From Rebecca billardiae RCC1528 (Eukaryota; Haptophyta): a DNA stretch of 64,000 nt. Under the pieces are notes generated by a model. The model was not told the DNA's origin, ran no database searches, and was given only the letters and a program-made list of their open reading frames with translations. Where the stretch lies: the NCBI GenBank assembly GCA_965240325.2, contig OZ251228.1:1922001-1986000 (forward strand), written 5' to 3'. This document shows positions 29,879 through 40,983 of this stretch, piece after piece (within the stretch, counting starts at the first letter, position 1; each line of letters begins with the position of its first letter). The position numbers and the translations under genes are program-made.

Positions 29879-31148
29879 TCAGTCGTCAAAGCTGTCATCC
29901 GCCTTCGGCAGCAGACGCCGGCCACCCTTGGGCGCAGGGCGCCGGCTCTGCGCGCTCGCCGCCGGGTCGGGCGCGTCGGCCTCAGCCGCACGCTCGCCCT
30001 GGAGGCGCTCGGTGATCCATGCGTCCGTCACGTCTGACAGGTCCTGCGTCTCGACCGACTTGGCCACCTCGATGCCGATCGACTCGAGCAGCGACTTGAC
30101 TGCGGGCTTGGCGGAGGAGTGGATCATGCGCGCGCGCACGGGCGTCTCGTCCGGGCAGATGGACACGAGCACCGTCGCGAGCGTGCCGTCCGCGGCCGCG
30201 TGCCGGAGCACGGCGAACGCGGGCTCGTTGGGCGCGTGCTGCTCGAGCGCGCTGCGCAGCGCGGCCGCGCCGCTCGGCGGGAAGGTGCCTGCCACCTCGA
30301 CGCGCTCGGCCTTGACGGCGAGCAGCACGCCCTCGGGCGGCTGCGCCGCGGCCGAGAGCTCGGACGGCGTGAAGCGAGCAAGCTTTGCGCGCGCCTCGTC
30401 GGAGGCGGGAAAGCCCAGGGCTGCGCCGGAGATGCCGCGGCCGGCGAGCGGCCCCGCGCGCTGCGCGCTTTCCGCAGCCATCGCGCGCTCGTCATCCATC
30501 GCCTGACGTTCAGCGTCGGACAGCGTGGTCGCGCTGAGCTTGGGCCCGAGCGACGCCGCGTTGACAAGGGCATCGCCCACTGCGCGCGTGTTCTTTTGAA
30601 AGTCGAGCGAGTTCCGCCCCTGGTACTCCTTCTTGCGCGCCTGCGTCGCCTCGTCCACGAACACGGCTGCCTGCAGCTCGGATGCCTCGGTGCAGTGGAT
30701 GTCGCGCGGGTAGATGAGGCCGGAGCCGAGCTCGCGCTTGAGGCTGTCACGGCTGCGTGCGGATCGTGGACGCAGGCGGGGAGGGGATGGGTCACGATGG
30801 CGAGTGCTCGCGCCCGCCTCGCGCCGCGGCGCACGCGCGCGCGCGGCGCACGCACCCCGATGCGTACAACATCCGATCCCGCACGCGGCAGGACTCCGGG
30901 ATGTACGAGACAAGGCTCCACTGCTTGCGACTAGGCTGCTGCACGAGGAGGAAGCATGCCGCACCTTCATCGCTCAGCAGAGCCGTCGCACTCATCTCCG
31001 ACGGCTCACTGAAGCGCGCACTCTTAGTCAGCTTATACGTCTCGTCGGCGATCGTCACGCAGTACGCGGCGAGCTCGGCAGCGTCCTCGCCCTGGGACGC
31101 GAATGCATCGAGGAGCTCTTTCGAGGCGCGAAAGCGAGCGGCGTTCAT
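29879..31148 (-). CDS. Twinfilin-like protein, two ADF-homology domains
   Basis: Exons 30856-31148 and 29879-30752 join in phase 2 across a 103-base intron (GTGCG...CGCAG), giving LYASG-RDSLKREL exactly where twinfilins read LYASTRATLK. The product has 388 residues. The first ADF-H domain covers about 5-140 (start ASKELLDAFASQ, ending with LIYPRDIHCTEASEL). A linker follows, then the second ADF-H domain at about 210-350 (FTPSELS; ARMIHSSAKPAVKSLLESIG; VTDAWITERL). The basic tail (RRPAPKGGRRLLPK) resembles the twinfilin C-terminal tail, which binds capping protein. Expected role: binding ADP-actin monomers and filament barbed ends to drive actin turnover. The start is the first ATG, in good order for the domain. 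Confidence 0.85.
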
Positions 31149-32195
31149 CTCTCCGTGGAACTATGCGCGGAGCGACGAGCACGACTTCCCAGCCGGTCGC
31201 CGCGAGGTGCCGACTCGCGCGCGCGCGGAGTGGTTGACCTCAACGCGCGATCCACAGGGTGCCGAGTGCCGGGAAAATACTTTATTCGTTCGTCGAATCG
31301 TCGCGCGTGACGAAAATTGGCAGTAAATTGCGCGGTGATTTCCGATTCAAGGGTGAAAGAGTTTCCGTGGGCACTGGCGCTGATGACAGCTGAGTTAACT
31401 CGCGTACGCGCCGTACGCTCACGTTAAGCTTCCCTTTCGCCATCGAAGCCATCCCGGTGGCGTACCGCGGGTATATGCCAATGTGCTCGCACGGCTCCTG
31501 AGCGTACTTGATGCCATAGGCTGTTCGTCATGCCTGAGTCTGACGGTTGCGACGCGCATATAGCTTGCGACGTTGCTCGTACAGTCGTCAGGCACGCAGA
31601 CGCTCACGTCGCTGCTTCGGATGAGCACATGTTTGTAGTCTCGACCTCGAGCACTTACACGGTCACAAACAATCGATCCATTGCCCCAGCGTCGGCGTTC
31701 GAGTCTGGGTCGTCGATCATCCAGGCACCACTGTTGCGCGCGAGCGCATCCTCATGGCATCCTGTCGTGCATGCCGTCCAGCGCCTGTGCCCAACACCTT
31801 GATCACGCGAGCTGCCATGGCACATCCGCGGGTCAGGCAGAGCTCTGCGACACAGCCGGGATAACCAGCGCGACCAATCACCTTCGTCTCGCGAATCGCC
31901 GCCGAGTGCCCATTCTCATCCATGGGATCATCTGCTGACGCGCCGCAACATCCGTGTCGGAGTGACGCGTGCCGCCGATGCGTGGATGAGCACTCAGAGT
32001 AGCTGCAGACGATCACTCCTGCTTCACGTCATCATCTTCTTGGGCCTGGGTGCCCATCTGATCCATCCGCCGTCGCTCCCAACGCCGTCATGGGTTGCCC
32101 GGCTTGCGGCCGCCTCTCCTGGGCCCGAGCACCCAAAGTGCTGGGTTCCTGGTGACTTTTAAGGTTGTCGTCTGGGAATCCGGACGCCGCCCGCC
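31149..32195. other. Intergenic, no gene seen
   Basis: Balanced base composition, short interrupted frames on both strands and no recognised protein. It includes the likely promoter of the twinfilin-like gene at its left edge. Confidence 0.5.
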
Positions 32196-33706
32196 GAACC
32201 GTTCGAAGAGCATGGCGCCGCCGCCCGGCGCACGCGCAAGGACACGCCGCAGGAGGACCTGGGCGTGATATGCCGCGATCTCGCGCGCGAGGCGGTGCGC
32301 GTGAGGAGCATGCGCACTGGAGGAGACCTCACAGACGCGCGCGACATGGACAACGACCTGCGCAAGGCATCTGAGTTGATGACCGAGGCCGAGAAGTGCC
32401 GGAGCCATCAACGACAACGACAAGTGGATCAAGCAGGCGAACACCACCATTAAGCACGAGCGAGAGGTCATTCGGATGTCGGCAAGCTTCGTACAGCATA
32501 TCTCGAAGGCGCCGCCGCACGCCTCGCGCGCTGTGCCAAGTGCAGCCGCATGGCTGAGGCTCCCGAGGGGCTGCGCTCGCTTGCGTCGTCCCACGACGGA
32601 GGGCACGACATCGATACGGGCGGGCTCAACACCGCCAACCGCCCGCCGGGGCAGGCCGACGAGACCCAGAAGCATGCGTTGTACTCATCGGACACGCTCG
32701 GCGCACTCTCAGGTCGTGTTGGGCGCCCACGCGCGCGCGCGTGCTGCCACGAGCACCACGACAAGCCCAAGCGTGCACTCGGCGGCATGCGCGTGAGCCC
32801 TGTAGCTCCGTCAGACGCCCGTGACATGGTGTCAGCGACGTGCTCGCCGCAAACAATTGCAACGAAACCCGGGCGCGGACGGGCTCCTGATGGGTCCGAA
32901 ATTTGGACGGAAGTCGGACATAAATGCGAATATCTGCTACTTAACAGGCCAATATGGCCCAATTATAAGAAATATGGGTAATATATCCAACTTCCGTCCA
33001 AATTTCGGACCCAAGAGCCCGTCCGCGCCCGGGTTTCGTTGCAATTGTTTGTGGCGAGCACGTCGCTGACACCATGTCACGGGCGTCTGACGGAGCTACA
33101 GGGCTCACGCGCATGCCGCCGAGTGCACGCTTGGGCTTGTCGTGGTGCTCGTGGCAGCACGCGCGCGCGCGTGGGCGCCCAACACGACCTGAGAGTGCGC
33201 CGAGCGCGTCCGATGAGTACAACGCATGCTTCTGGGTCTCGTCGGCCTGCCCCGGCGGGCGGTTGGCGGTGTTGAGCCCGCCCGTATCGATGTCGTGCCC
33301 TCCGTCGTGGGACGACGCAAGCGAGCGCAGCCCCTCGGGAGCCTCAGCCATGCGGCTGCACTTGGCACAGCGCGCGAGGCGTGCGGCGGCGCCTTCGAGA
33401 TATGCTGTACGAAGCTTGCCGACATCCCGAATGACCTCTCGCTCGTGCTTGATGGTGGTGTTCGCCTGCTTGATCCACTTGTCGTTGTCGTTGATGGCTC
33501 CGGCACTTCTCGGCCTCGGTCATCAACTCAGATGCCTTGCGCAGGTCGTTGTCCATGTCGCGCGCGTCTGTGAGGTCTCCTCCAGTGCGCATGCTCCTCA
33601 CGCGCACCGCCTCGCGCGCGAGATCGCGGCATATCACGCCCAGGTCCTCCTGCGGCGTGTCCTTGCGCGTGCGCCGGGCGGCGGCGCCATGCTCTTCGAA
33701 CGGTTC
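32196..33706. repeat. Giant palindrome 1 (arms about 720 bases, 75-base loop)
   Basis: The left arm (32196-32914) is the near-perfect reverse complement of the right arm (32990-33706). The ends are GAACCGTTCGAAGAGCATGG and its complement. A few substitutions and small indels distinguish the arms, for example around 32885. The AT-richer loop 32915-32989 contains GGCCAATATGGCC. Each arm encodes, reading toward the loop, a broken helical protein (DMDNDLRKASELMTEAEK, then after a slip INDNDKWIKQANTTIKHERE, then MAEAPEGLRSLASSHDGG); no family was recognised. It may be a foldback-type element or an inverted segmental duplication. Transcription would give a long double-stranded RNA. Confidence 0.9.
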
Positions 33707-33721
33707 GTTAACCACCGCCTT

Positions 33722-34576
33722 CTAATGGCCCTGTAACGGCCGGCGGGTCGCTCTGCGACACCGCCAACAGAAACAACATAGCGGAAACCCGGGGACTTTG
33801 TCCCCGCGCCCCTATCGCGGGCTCTGGCGCGCGAACGCTTTGTCACTACTGGCTCCCCGAGGTGGAGAGCGGCGCTCCGTGCACCAACAAAGACATCCCC
33901 AGCCGCATGTTGCCACTCGACACCTCGTCTCGCCTCGCGCGGAGCCAACTTGTGGTGTGCGGGAGCCACCCGTAGCACACTGGGCCGTGTAGCGACGCGT
34001 GTGGCGGGTCAACAGTGCATCGCGAAGGCGTCGCACGCGCAATCCGTTGAGTACATACTCATGTCTGTCCCATGGCACGTCATGCACCGCCTGTCGACAC
34101 CTCGTCTCGCTTCGCGCGGAGCCAACTTGTGGTGTGCGGGAGCTACCCGAAGCACAGGCTGTGCTGCACGCGGCGCGTCGCGAGTCGGGAGTGCATCGGC
34201 GCACGCGGCGGCGCACGACGTGCCATGGGACAGACATGAGTATGTACTCAACGGATTGCGCGTGCGACGCCTTCGCGATGCACTGTTGACCCGCCACGCG
34301 CGTCGCTACACGGCCCAGTGTGCTACGGGTGGCTCCCGCACACCACAAGTTGGCTCCGCGCGAGGCGAGACGAGGTGTCGAGTGGCAACATGCGGCTGGG
34401 GATGTCTTTGTTGGTGCACGGAGCGCCGCTCTCCACCTCGGGGAGCCAGTAGTGACAAAGCGTTCGCGCGCCAGAGCCCGCGATAGGGGCGCGGGGACAA
34501 AGTCCCCGGGTTTCCACTGTCGTTTCCGCCGCACCCCTCGCCTAGCGAGGGGTGCTCGACCGTTACGGGAGATTAG
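33722..34576. repeat. Giant palindrome 2 (arms 298 bases plus outer 18-base ends)
   Basis: Arms 33783-34080 and 34218-34515 are close reverse complements, separated by a 137-base spacer. Outside them, a further terminal pair (33722-33739 CTAATGGCCCTGTAACGG and 34560-34576) is also inverted, as in an element with terminal repeats. The spacer contains a third, diverged copy of an arm segment (CGCGGAGCCAACTTGTGGTG). Both strands carry matching but meaningless Arg/Cys-rich frames. Confidence 0.9.
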
Positions 34577-35711
34577 ATGCACCTGACTTTTAACTTTTTG
34601 CAGCCATGCGTCGCTCGGCGAGGCATTGGCCTGGCGAGCTCTTGGTCGTCGATTCCCCACGCCTTGGCGGGTTGTCCGATGGAAGCTTCGGCCACGGCGA
34701 GGTTTTGTTCGGCGGCTAGAGGCCAGAAACTTCCGATTTTTGGCCCTGAAACCTCAGATCTGCTGACAAAAATGGCGGGCTCACGGCCGATGGCGGCGGA
34801 TTATTGGGGGTGGCGCTACGGGGCGTTCTGAAGCGCCTATGCGTCGGGCATCTAGCGCTTACTGGGGACCATGTGGCCGCAGTGATCCCCTCGGCTACTA
34901 TGCACGCATAAGTGCGGATTATTCACAATGGCCAAATGCGTCGGTCGTCCTTCATTTTTAATAATATATATGATGGGCGGGTTTTTTGAATTTTGAATCC
35001 TGCAGCATAATCTGCTGATGCTTTTTTAAAAAGTACTAGCAGACTAATAGTAGACTCGGTCCGACAGTAGTTGGCTCTGGCTTCGGTTGACCCCTGCCAG
35101 AGACGGGCACTGTGAGCTCCTTCATGAAGTCACTCGTGAAAACTGCACAGGAGGACCTCAATGGATGCCTAGATGATGACTTCAGAGCGATATTGGGCCA
35201 ACAAGCACTTCCTCTATAGTTCAGACTCTATTTTTACTATGTGTTTACCCATTTCAGACTCTGGTCAGAACACGGTCCGGGAGCGATCCGGATGCACCCG
35301 TAGCTATTGGAAATATGTCACCGGACTGGGTAAATAGCTATGAAAAATAGAGTCTGAAGTAGTTGCCACAAACTGAGTTTCACACCCTGTCGGCACTTAT
35401 TGGCCATCCATAGTAACCCTACTAATACTTGGAGCCCTGTGGGACACTTCGGGCGTTCTGATTCGGCCGCAGGAAATGCGAAGATCGTTTTCCTCACTTT
35501 TCGGTACGCCCGGTTTCTATGACCGCGGACTGGCAGGGGTCAACCGGAGCCAGAGCCAGTTATCAGTAGCTATGCTAGCCGACGGTGTCAGCGGAGTCGC
35601 AGCTGCACTTTGCGAGCTGGGGCGATGGCTCGACCCGGGACGCGTCCCGGGGAAGACGGAAGTGGCGCAGGTGATCTCGCGACTACACAGCCCGGTGAGT
35701 CGGGGCGGCGC
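34577..35711. other. Intergenic, holds nested inverted repeats
   Basis: No gene is supported. The right part contains the inverted repeats listed separately. Composition is lower in GC than in the neighbouring gene blocks. Confidence 0.5.
35072..35558. repeat. Nested inverted repeats
   Basis: An outer pair, 35072-35100 and 35530-35558 (TGGCTCTGGCTTCGGTTGAC against its complement, one mismatch), encloses an inner pair at 35221-35252 and 35326-35358. The inner pair (TCAGACTCTATTTTT against AAAAATAGAGTCTGA) extends with a few mismatches through the GTTTACCC/GGGTAAAT region. TCAGACTCTGG near 35254 is a third partial copy. The layout suits a small foldback element. Confidence 0.8.
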
Positions 35712-36764
<1,053 letters not shown>

Positions 36765-36841
36765 TTATCGAATAGTGAAATCGACTTGAATCCACGATGG
36801 GCGCGAAGCTGAAAAGTGAAAGCACTCCGAGATGATCGTCT

Positions 36842-37726
36842 CTATGCAGGGGCGAGAGGTCTCGACGACGGGAAGGCTCCTCGACCTCGTGCAAGGCGCT
36901 CGCGCTCGTCGGCGATGCGCAGCTGGCGCTCGAGCCACTCGCGGCCTTCGGCTGACGACAGGTCGGCTAGCGCGCCGTGACCGCGCTGCTCGATGAAGCC
37001 TGGGTGCATGGTGACCGCAATCTCGGTCGGTCGCGGCTCGGGTGCGGAGGCGTGCAGAAAGCTGAAATTGCTGGCACGGCCCGCTGTGGCGGATGCGCGT
37101 GGTATCGAAAGGCGACGATCGTACCCTTGTGCAGGTAGGTCGTGCACGCCGGCGTGATCGGTCGGGATCGTCGTACCCACGTGCAGCTGTGCCGGCTCTC
37201 CCTTGAACCAACTCACGACTAGAGCATACGCATCCTGCTTGGTCAGGAGGGCATCGCCCGCATGGAGCACAGCGGCGTGCTGCCGAATGGCGCGTTCGAG
37301 GGCCACGAGTAGGCTGTGCCCATTCGCGTATCGCGCATTGGTTCCCGCGACGGGGTAGCTGGCGCACAGAAGCTCGGCAGCGCCCTGCGCGCGACGCGCG
37401 GAGGGGAAGGCTGGGCGATCCCACATGAGTGTCATTCGCGCGAGGTGGAGCGTCGTGCCGAGCGGACCGAGTCGCGAGCAATCACGCACCGTGCGATCCC
37501 CTCCGAACAGCTCCGTCAGTGCGCTGGCGAGCAGGCCACACTCCAGCCCGTCGAGGCTGCTTTCGTAGCTCGCAGCGCGTTCCAGCGCGGCCCGCAGCTC
37601 GCCCAAGAGCCGCCCAATAGCAATATACTCGGCATCGCGTCCCCGCATTGCGCTCACGGTGAAGCGCTGACAGCAGCCCACGTACACGCCCTCCACGGCC
37701 ACCTTCTGCCAGTACGTGGATGACAT
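36842..37726 (-). CDS. Protein of unknown function
   Basis: The ATG at 37726 gives 294 residues; the frame is open further upstream but that part overlaps the promoter of the divergent FHA gene. The sequence looks like a soluble folded protein: MSSTYWQKVAVEGVYVGCCQ, a helical region with GRLLGELRAALERAAS and LLASALTELFGGDRTVRD, then HSLLVALERAIRQHAAVL and DAYALVVSWFKGEPAQLHVG. A charged helix (REWLERQLRIADERERLAR) lies near the end. No domain, signal peptide or membrane segment was recognised. It begins 138 bases from the FHA-Tpt1 gene, head to head, so the two may share a promoter. No intron is needed. The coding call rests on frame length and a protein-like sequence. Confidence 0.6.
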   Translation of the reverse strand: MSSTYWQKVAVEGVYVGCCQRFTVSAMRGRDAEYIAIGRLLGELRAALERAASYESSLDGLECGLLASALTELFGGDRTVRDCSRLGPLGTTLHLARMTLMWDRPAFPSARRAQGAAELLCASYPVAGTNARYANGHSLLVALERAIRQHAAVLHAGDALLTKQDAYALVVSWFKGEPAQLHVGTTIPTDHAGVHDLPAQGYDRRLSIPRASATAGRASNFSFLHASAPEPRPTEIAVTMHPGFIEQRGHGALADLSSAEGREWLERQLRIADERERLARGRGAFPSSRPLAPA

Positions 37727-37864
37727 TGGCCCGCCGCGTCGCCGACGGAGATTATTCAAATGACCGCGTCCACGCTGAAGGCACGGCCGCCATCGTGATT
37801 CCTTCGTCGCCCTTGGTGTACTGGTGTCGCTCGCCGCGCGCAAAGTGGCGCACGCCGTACGCCG

Positions 37865-39265
37865 ATGCCGCTGGCGGGGGTGCTCGAAGGGTTCGACCGG
37901 CACGGCTCCAAGTTCCTCGACTTCCGCCTGTCGACCAAGCGCGAGAGCTACTTTGTCGGCCGGCAGTCGGACGCGGTCGACATTGTGCTTGAGCACGAGT
38001 CCATCTCACGTCGCCACGCGGAGCTCACGATCACGCCGGTGGGCGTGACGCTCTCCGACCTCGCATCGGCGCACGGCACGTTCGTCGACGGGCGGCGTCT
38101 CAAGCCGAACGCGCCCGCGCCGCTGGGCGACGGCACGCGCATCACGTTTGCGGGCTCGAGCCGCCGCTTCAGGTTTCGCACGCCCGCCGCCGTCGCCGCG
38201 GAGGAGCTCGCGGCGGGCGGCGCGGCGGCGGACGACGCGGGCGCGCCCGCGCTCTTCCCCACCGGCCCCGTCAACGAGCCGCTGTGCAAGGCCGTCCTGT
38301 ACATCCTCCGCCACTCGCTGTCGGACGGGCCGGGCGGTGGGTTCCGGCTGCGGCCAGACGGCTTTGTCCCGATGGACGAGCTGTGCAAGGCGTCGGCGCT
38401 GAGCACGTACCACTGCGGGGCGGACGATTTGGACGCGCTCGCGCGCGCGACCGCCGCGCGCGGCCTCTTCGAGTGCCGGCACGAGGGCGCGCGCCAGCTC
38501 ATCCGCGCGAAGGCGGGGCACGCGGCCGAGGTGCGCGTGAGCACCGCGCTGCAGCTCACCTCCCTCTCACTCCGCGAGCTCGGCGAGCTCGAGCTCGCGC
38601 ACCACGGCACGTACTTCGCGGCGTGGAACGCGATACGCGCGCACGGGCTCGACGCGATGGCGCCGCCCTCGCGCCGAGGCGTCGTCTGCTTCAGCGACGC
38701 GCCGCCGCCCAAGGGCGCCACGCCCGCCGGCATGCGCGCGCCGCCTGAGGTGCTGGTGAGCGTCGATGCTCAGCTCTGCGCCGAGCACGGGCTGCGATGG
38801 TTCCGCGACGAGCGCGGCGCGCTGTGCTGCGCGGGCGCGGTGGAGGACGGGCGCATCCCGCTGCACTACGCGACGCGCGTGATCAACCTGCGCAACGGTC
38901 GCGAGCTGATGGACGCGGAGGAGCTGCAGGCGGCGCGTGAGCGGGCGAGCGGCGGCGGCGCGGGCGCGCAGCTGCCGGCGGCGGCGGCGCGCGGCGCGGC
39001 CGCGGCGGAGCGGGCGCCGAGCGCACCGGTCGGCCCCGCCCTGCCGCCCGCGCCGTCCGAGGCCCCGCAACGCACTGAGCCGGCGGTGGTGAACCGGCCC
39101 AACCCTTACCTCCCGGAGCCGCCTCGGCGTGGCGCGGACGATGAGCTGGATGAGCAGAGCGAGGAGGAGGACGAGGAGGAGGGCAGAGGCATCGGCGCCG
39201 CCGGCGGCTATGCGGCACGCCGGGCGCCGCGCGGGCACGCACACAAGCGACTGCGCTTGGACTGA
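37865..39265 (+). CDS. FHA-Tpt1 fusion, putative RNA 2'-phosphotransferase
   Basis: Single exon, 466 residues. Residues about 28-105 form an FHA phosphothreonine-binding domain (FVGRQSDAVDIVL, ESISRRHAEL, SAHGTFVDGRRL; the usual Asn of S-x-N-G-T is His). Residues about 136-345 match the Tpt1/KptA fold, which removes the 2'-phosphate left by plant/fungal-type tRNA ligases and passes it to NAD+. The four catalytic residues are readable: Arg149-His150 in YILRHSL, Arg214 in LIRAKAGHA and Arg291 in PAGMRAPPEVL. HGTYFAAWNAI matches the NAD-binding HGT segment. The family's RANQGHS is RAKAGHA here. A Pro-rich linker and an acidic/basic tail ending HAHKRLRLD, a likely nuclear signal, follow. The fusion suggests recruitment of the enzyme to phosphorylated partners; that role is inference. 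Confidence 0.85.
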   Translation: MPLAGVLEGFDRHGSKFLDFRLSTKRESYFVGRQSDAVDIVLEHESISRRHAELTITPVGVTLSDLASAHGTFVDGRRLKPNAPAPLGDGTRITFAGSSRRFRFRTPAAVAAEELAAGGAAADDAGAPALFPTGPVNEPLCKAVLYILRHSLSDGPGGGFRLRPDGFVPMDELCKASALSTYHCGADDLDALARATAARGLFECRHEGARQLIRAKAGHAAEVRVSTALQLTSLSLRELGELELAHHGTYFAAWNAIRAHGLDAMAPPSRRGVVCFSDAPPPKGATPAGMRAPPEVLVSVDAQLCAEHGLRWFRDERGALCCAGAVEDGRIPLHYATRVINLRNGRELMDAEELQAARERASGGGAGAQLPAAAARGAAAAERAPSAPVGPALPPAPSEAPQRTEPAVVNRPNPYLPEPPRRGADDELDEQSEEEDEEEGRGIGAAGGYAARRAPRGHAHKRLRLD

Positions 39266-39523
39266 ATGATCGCGGCGTCGCGAGGTGCTGGTAGGCGACC
39301 GCCGTGCTGGCGATTGGTGGCAAGCACGCGGCGCGGAGCGCGCATGGATGCGCTACGTCTGATGCGCTGCCCCCCACATGGCATGACATGGATGTGGAGC
39401 CTGCGCCGTGCAACGGTTTGATGGTAGACCTCGTTCGCCGAATTAAAATTAAATCACATTTTGACTTTTCGTCTGCGCTTTTGACTTTCCACGCCGCGTG
39501 TTTCGAGCGGGCCGCTGACCGAA

Positions 39524-40502
39524 ATGCCGCGGCGCGTGCACCTGGAGGGCACGGCGGCAGAATGCCGATGCGCGCCGTGTTCGGTGATCCGAATAGCCAT
39601 CTCGCCGATGGTGCTCTTCGTGATCGGGCTTGTCGTCCTCTCGTACATCCCACTGGTCGTGTGGCGCAAGCACACGGGCGGAGTGCTGGACGTTGCGCAC
39701 CTGGTCTTCTTCCACGCGATGCTCGTGATGCTGCTCATGTCGTACTTCATGACGCTGTGCGTGGACCCCGGGACGCCGCCGGACTGGTGGGTGCAACAGC
39801 AGCTCGAGAGTGGGAACCCCGAGCAGTACAGACGGTGCGCCAAGTCGGACAAGCTCAAGCCGCCGCGCGCGCACTTCTGCTCCGTGACGCAGCGGCTCGT
39901 GCTGAACATGGACCACTTCTGCCCGTGGGTGGACAATACGGTGGGGTACTACAACCGCAAGTTTTTCATCCTTTTCCTCGTCTACAGCTGCATCACGTGC
40001 CTCTACGCCGCAGGTGCGCATGCCTGCCGCCCGGCACGTTCCGTCAAGCGCGGGCGCCGACGTGTGTCGTTCGTCCCGCCCCTGCGCCCATGCAGGCATG
40101 CTGTACTTCGAGGGCGCACTGGACGTGCGCGCGCAGCGCTCGGAGGGCTTCGCGCCGGCGACGACGAGGCTTATGGCCATGATGGTCGACGGCGCCCTCG
40201 GCGTCGCCCTCATCTTCTTCGCCTTCTTCCACCTGAACATGGCGGCAAAGAACGAGACGACGATTGAGAGCTTTGGGTACGCCGACCCGAGATACGATCT
40301 TGGCGCTGAGGCCAACCTGGAGCAGGTGTTCGGCCGGAACAAGCTCATGTGGCTACTCCCCGTGTACGGCGATGGGCCCTGCGGCGACGGTATGCACTGG
40401 CCCATGCGTGAGCTCCGGCCTGCGGAGGATGACCCGTCGAGGCTGAATCCGTCCGTCCTCGCAGGCGATGCGCTGAGTGATGACACAGACGGCAGCAGTT
40501 GA
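39524..40502 (+). CDS. Degenerate DHHC-family palmitoyltransferase (DHFC)
   Basis: Exons 39524-40013 and 40096-40502 join in phase 1 over an 82-base intron (GTGCG...TGCAG). The product has 298 residues. Hydrophobic segments lie at about 27-47, 59-79 and 147-163, and a fourth in exon 2 (DGALGVALIFFAFFHLNMA), the four-pass layout of the family. The core reads NMDHFCPWVDNTVGYYNRKFF: the acylated Cys133 is kept, but DHHC has become DHFC and most zinc-binding Cys are gone (RRCAKSDK, HFCSVTQRLVL, DNTVG). The downstream TTxE motif is present (NETTIESFGY), followed by YDLGAEANLEQVFG, typical of active family members. It probably S-acylates proteins in the ER or Golgi, or works as a zinc-poor variant. 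The neighbouring FHA-Tpt1 gene runs in the same direction 258 bases upstream. Confidence 0.85.
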
Positions 40503-40983
40503 CGAGGCCCCTCCGGGGCCGCCTGGCTGCTCAGCTTGATGCCGACGACCCGGCCGCATGCGGTGATGATCATGATGACGATGGCGATATAGTGCGCCTG
40601 AGGGCCCGGGCCTCATCAGGGCCGCTGAGACAGCTGAGGCCGTGGCCCGGGAGCGGCCGCGGGCGGCGGGGGCGACGGGCCGCCGCCGCGGGCGGGGGCT
40701 CGGCCACATCATCAGAATAATCCTCCGGCACGCCCTCGCCCTGATGATAGTGTCAGCATCACGACAAAGCCGTGCCAGGATGATCTGTGATGAGTCTGTG
40801 GCTTCTGATTGCCCGCGAGTGTCAGTGCCTACTGGTACTGTACGCGTCTCAGTGACGACGTACTGAGACGTTATTGTGGATGACCTCGTCATCACCGCAT
40901 CACCGCCGCATCACCGCATCACGGTGCGGCATCACGCACCCGACACGGATCGAGTCATCGCACGTTGGCTCAGCTCGGCGGCG
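40503..40983. other. Short spacer between convergent genes
   Basis: About 480 bases with GC-rich and GATGAT-rich patches. It presumably holds both 3' UTRs. No gene is seen. Confidence 0.5.

Noticed and set aside
32550-33351. Possible pair of genuine divergent genes in palindrome 1
   Set aside because: The two frames are mirror copies, are broken by the same slip upstream, and show no recognised domain.
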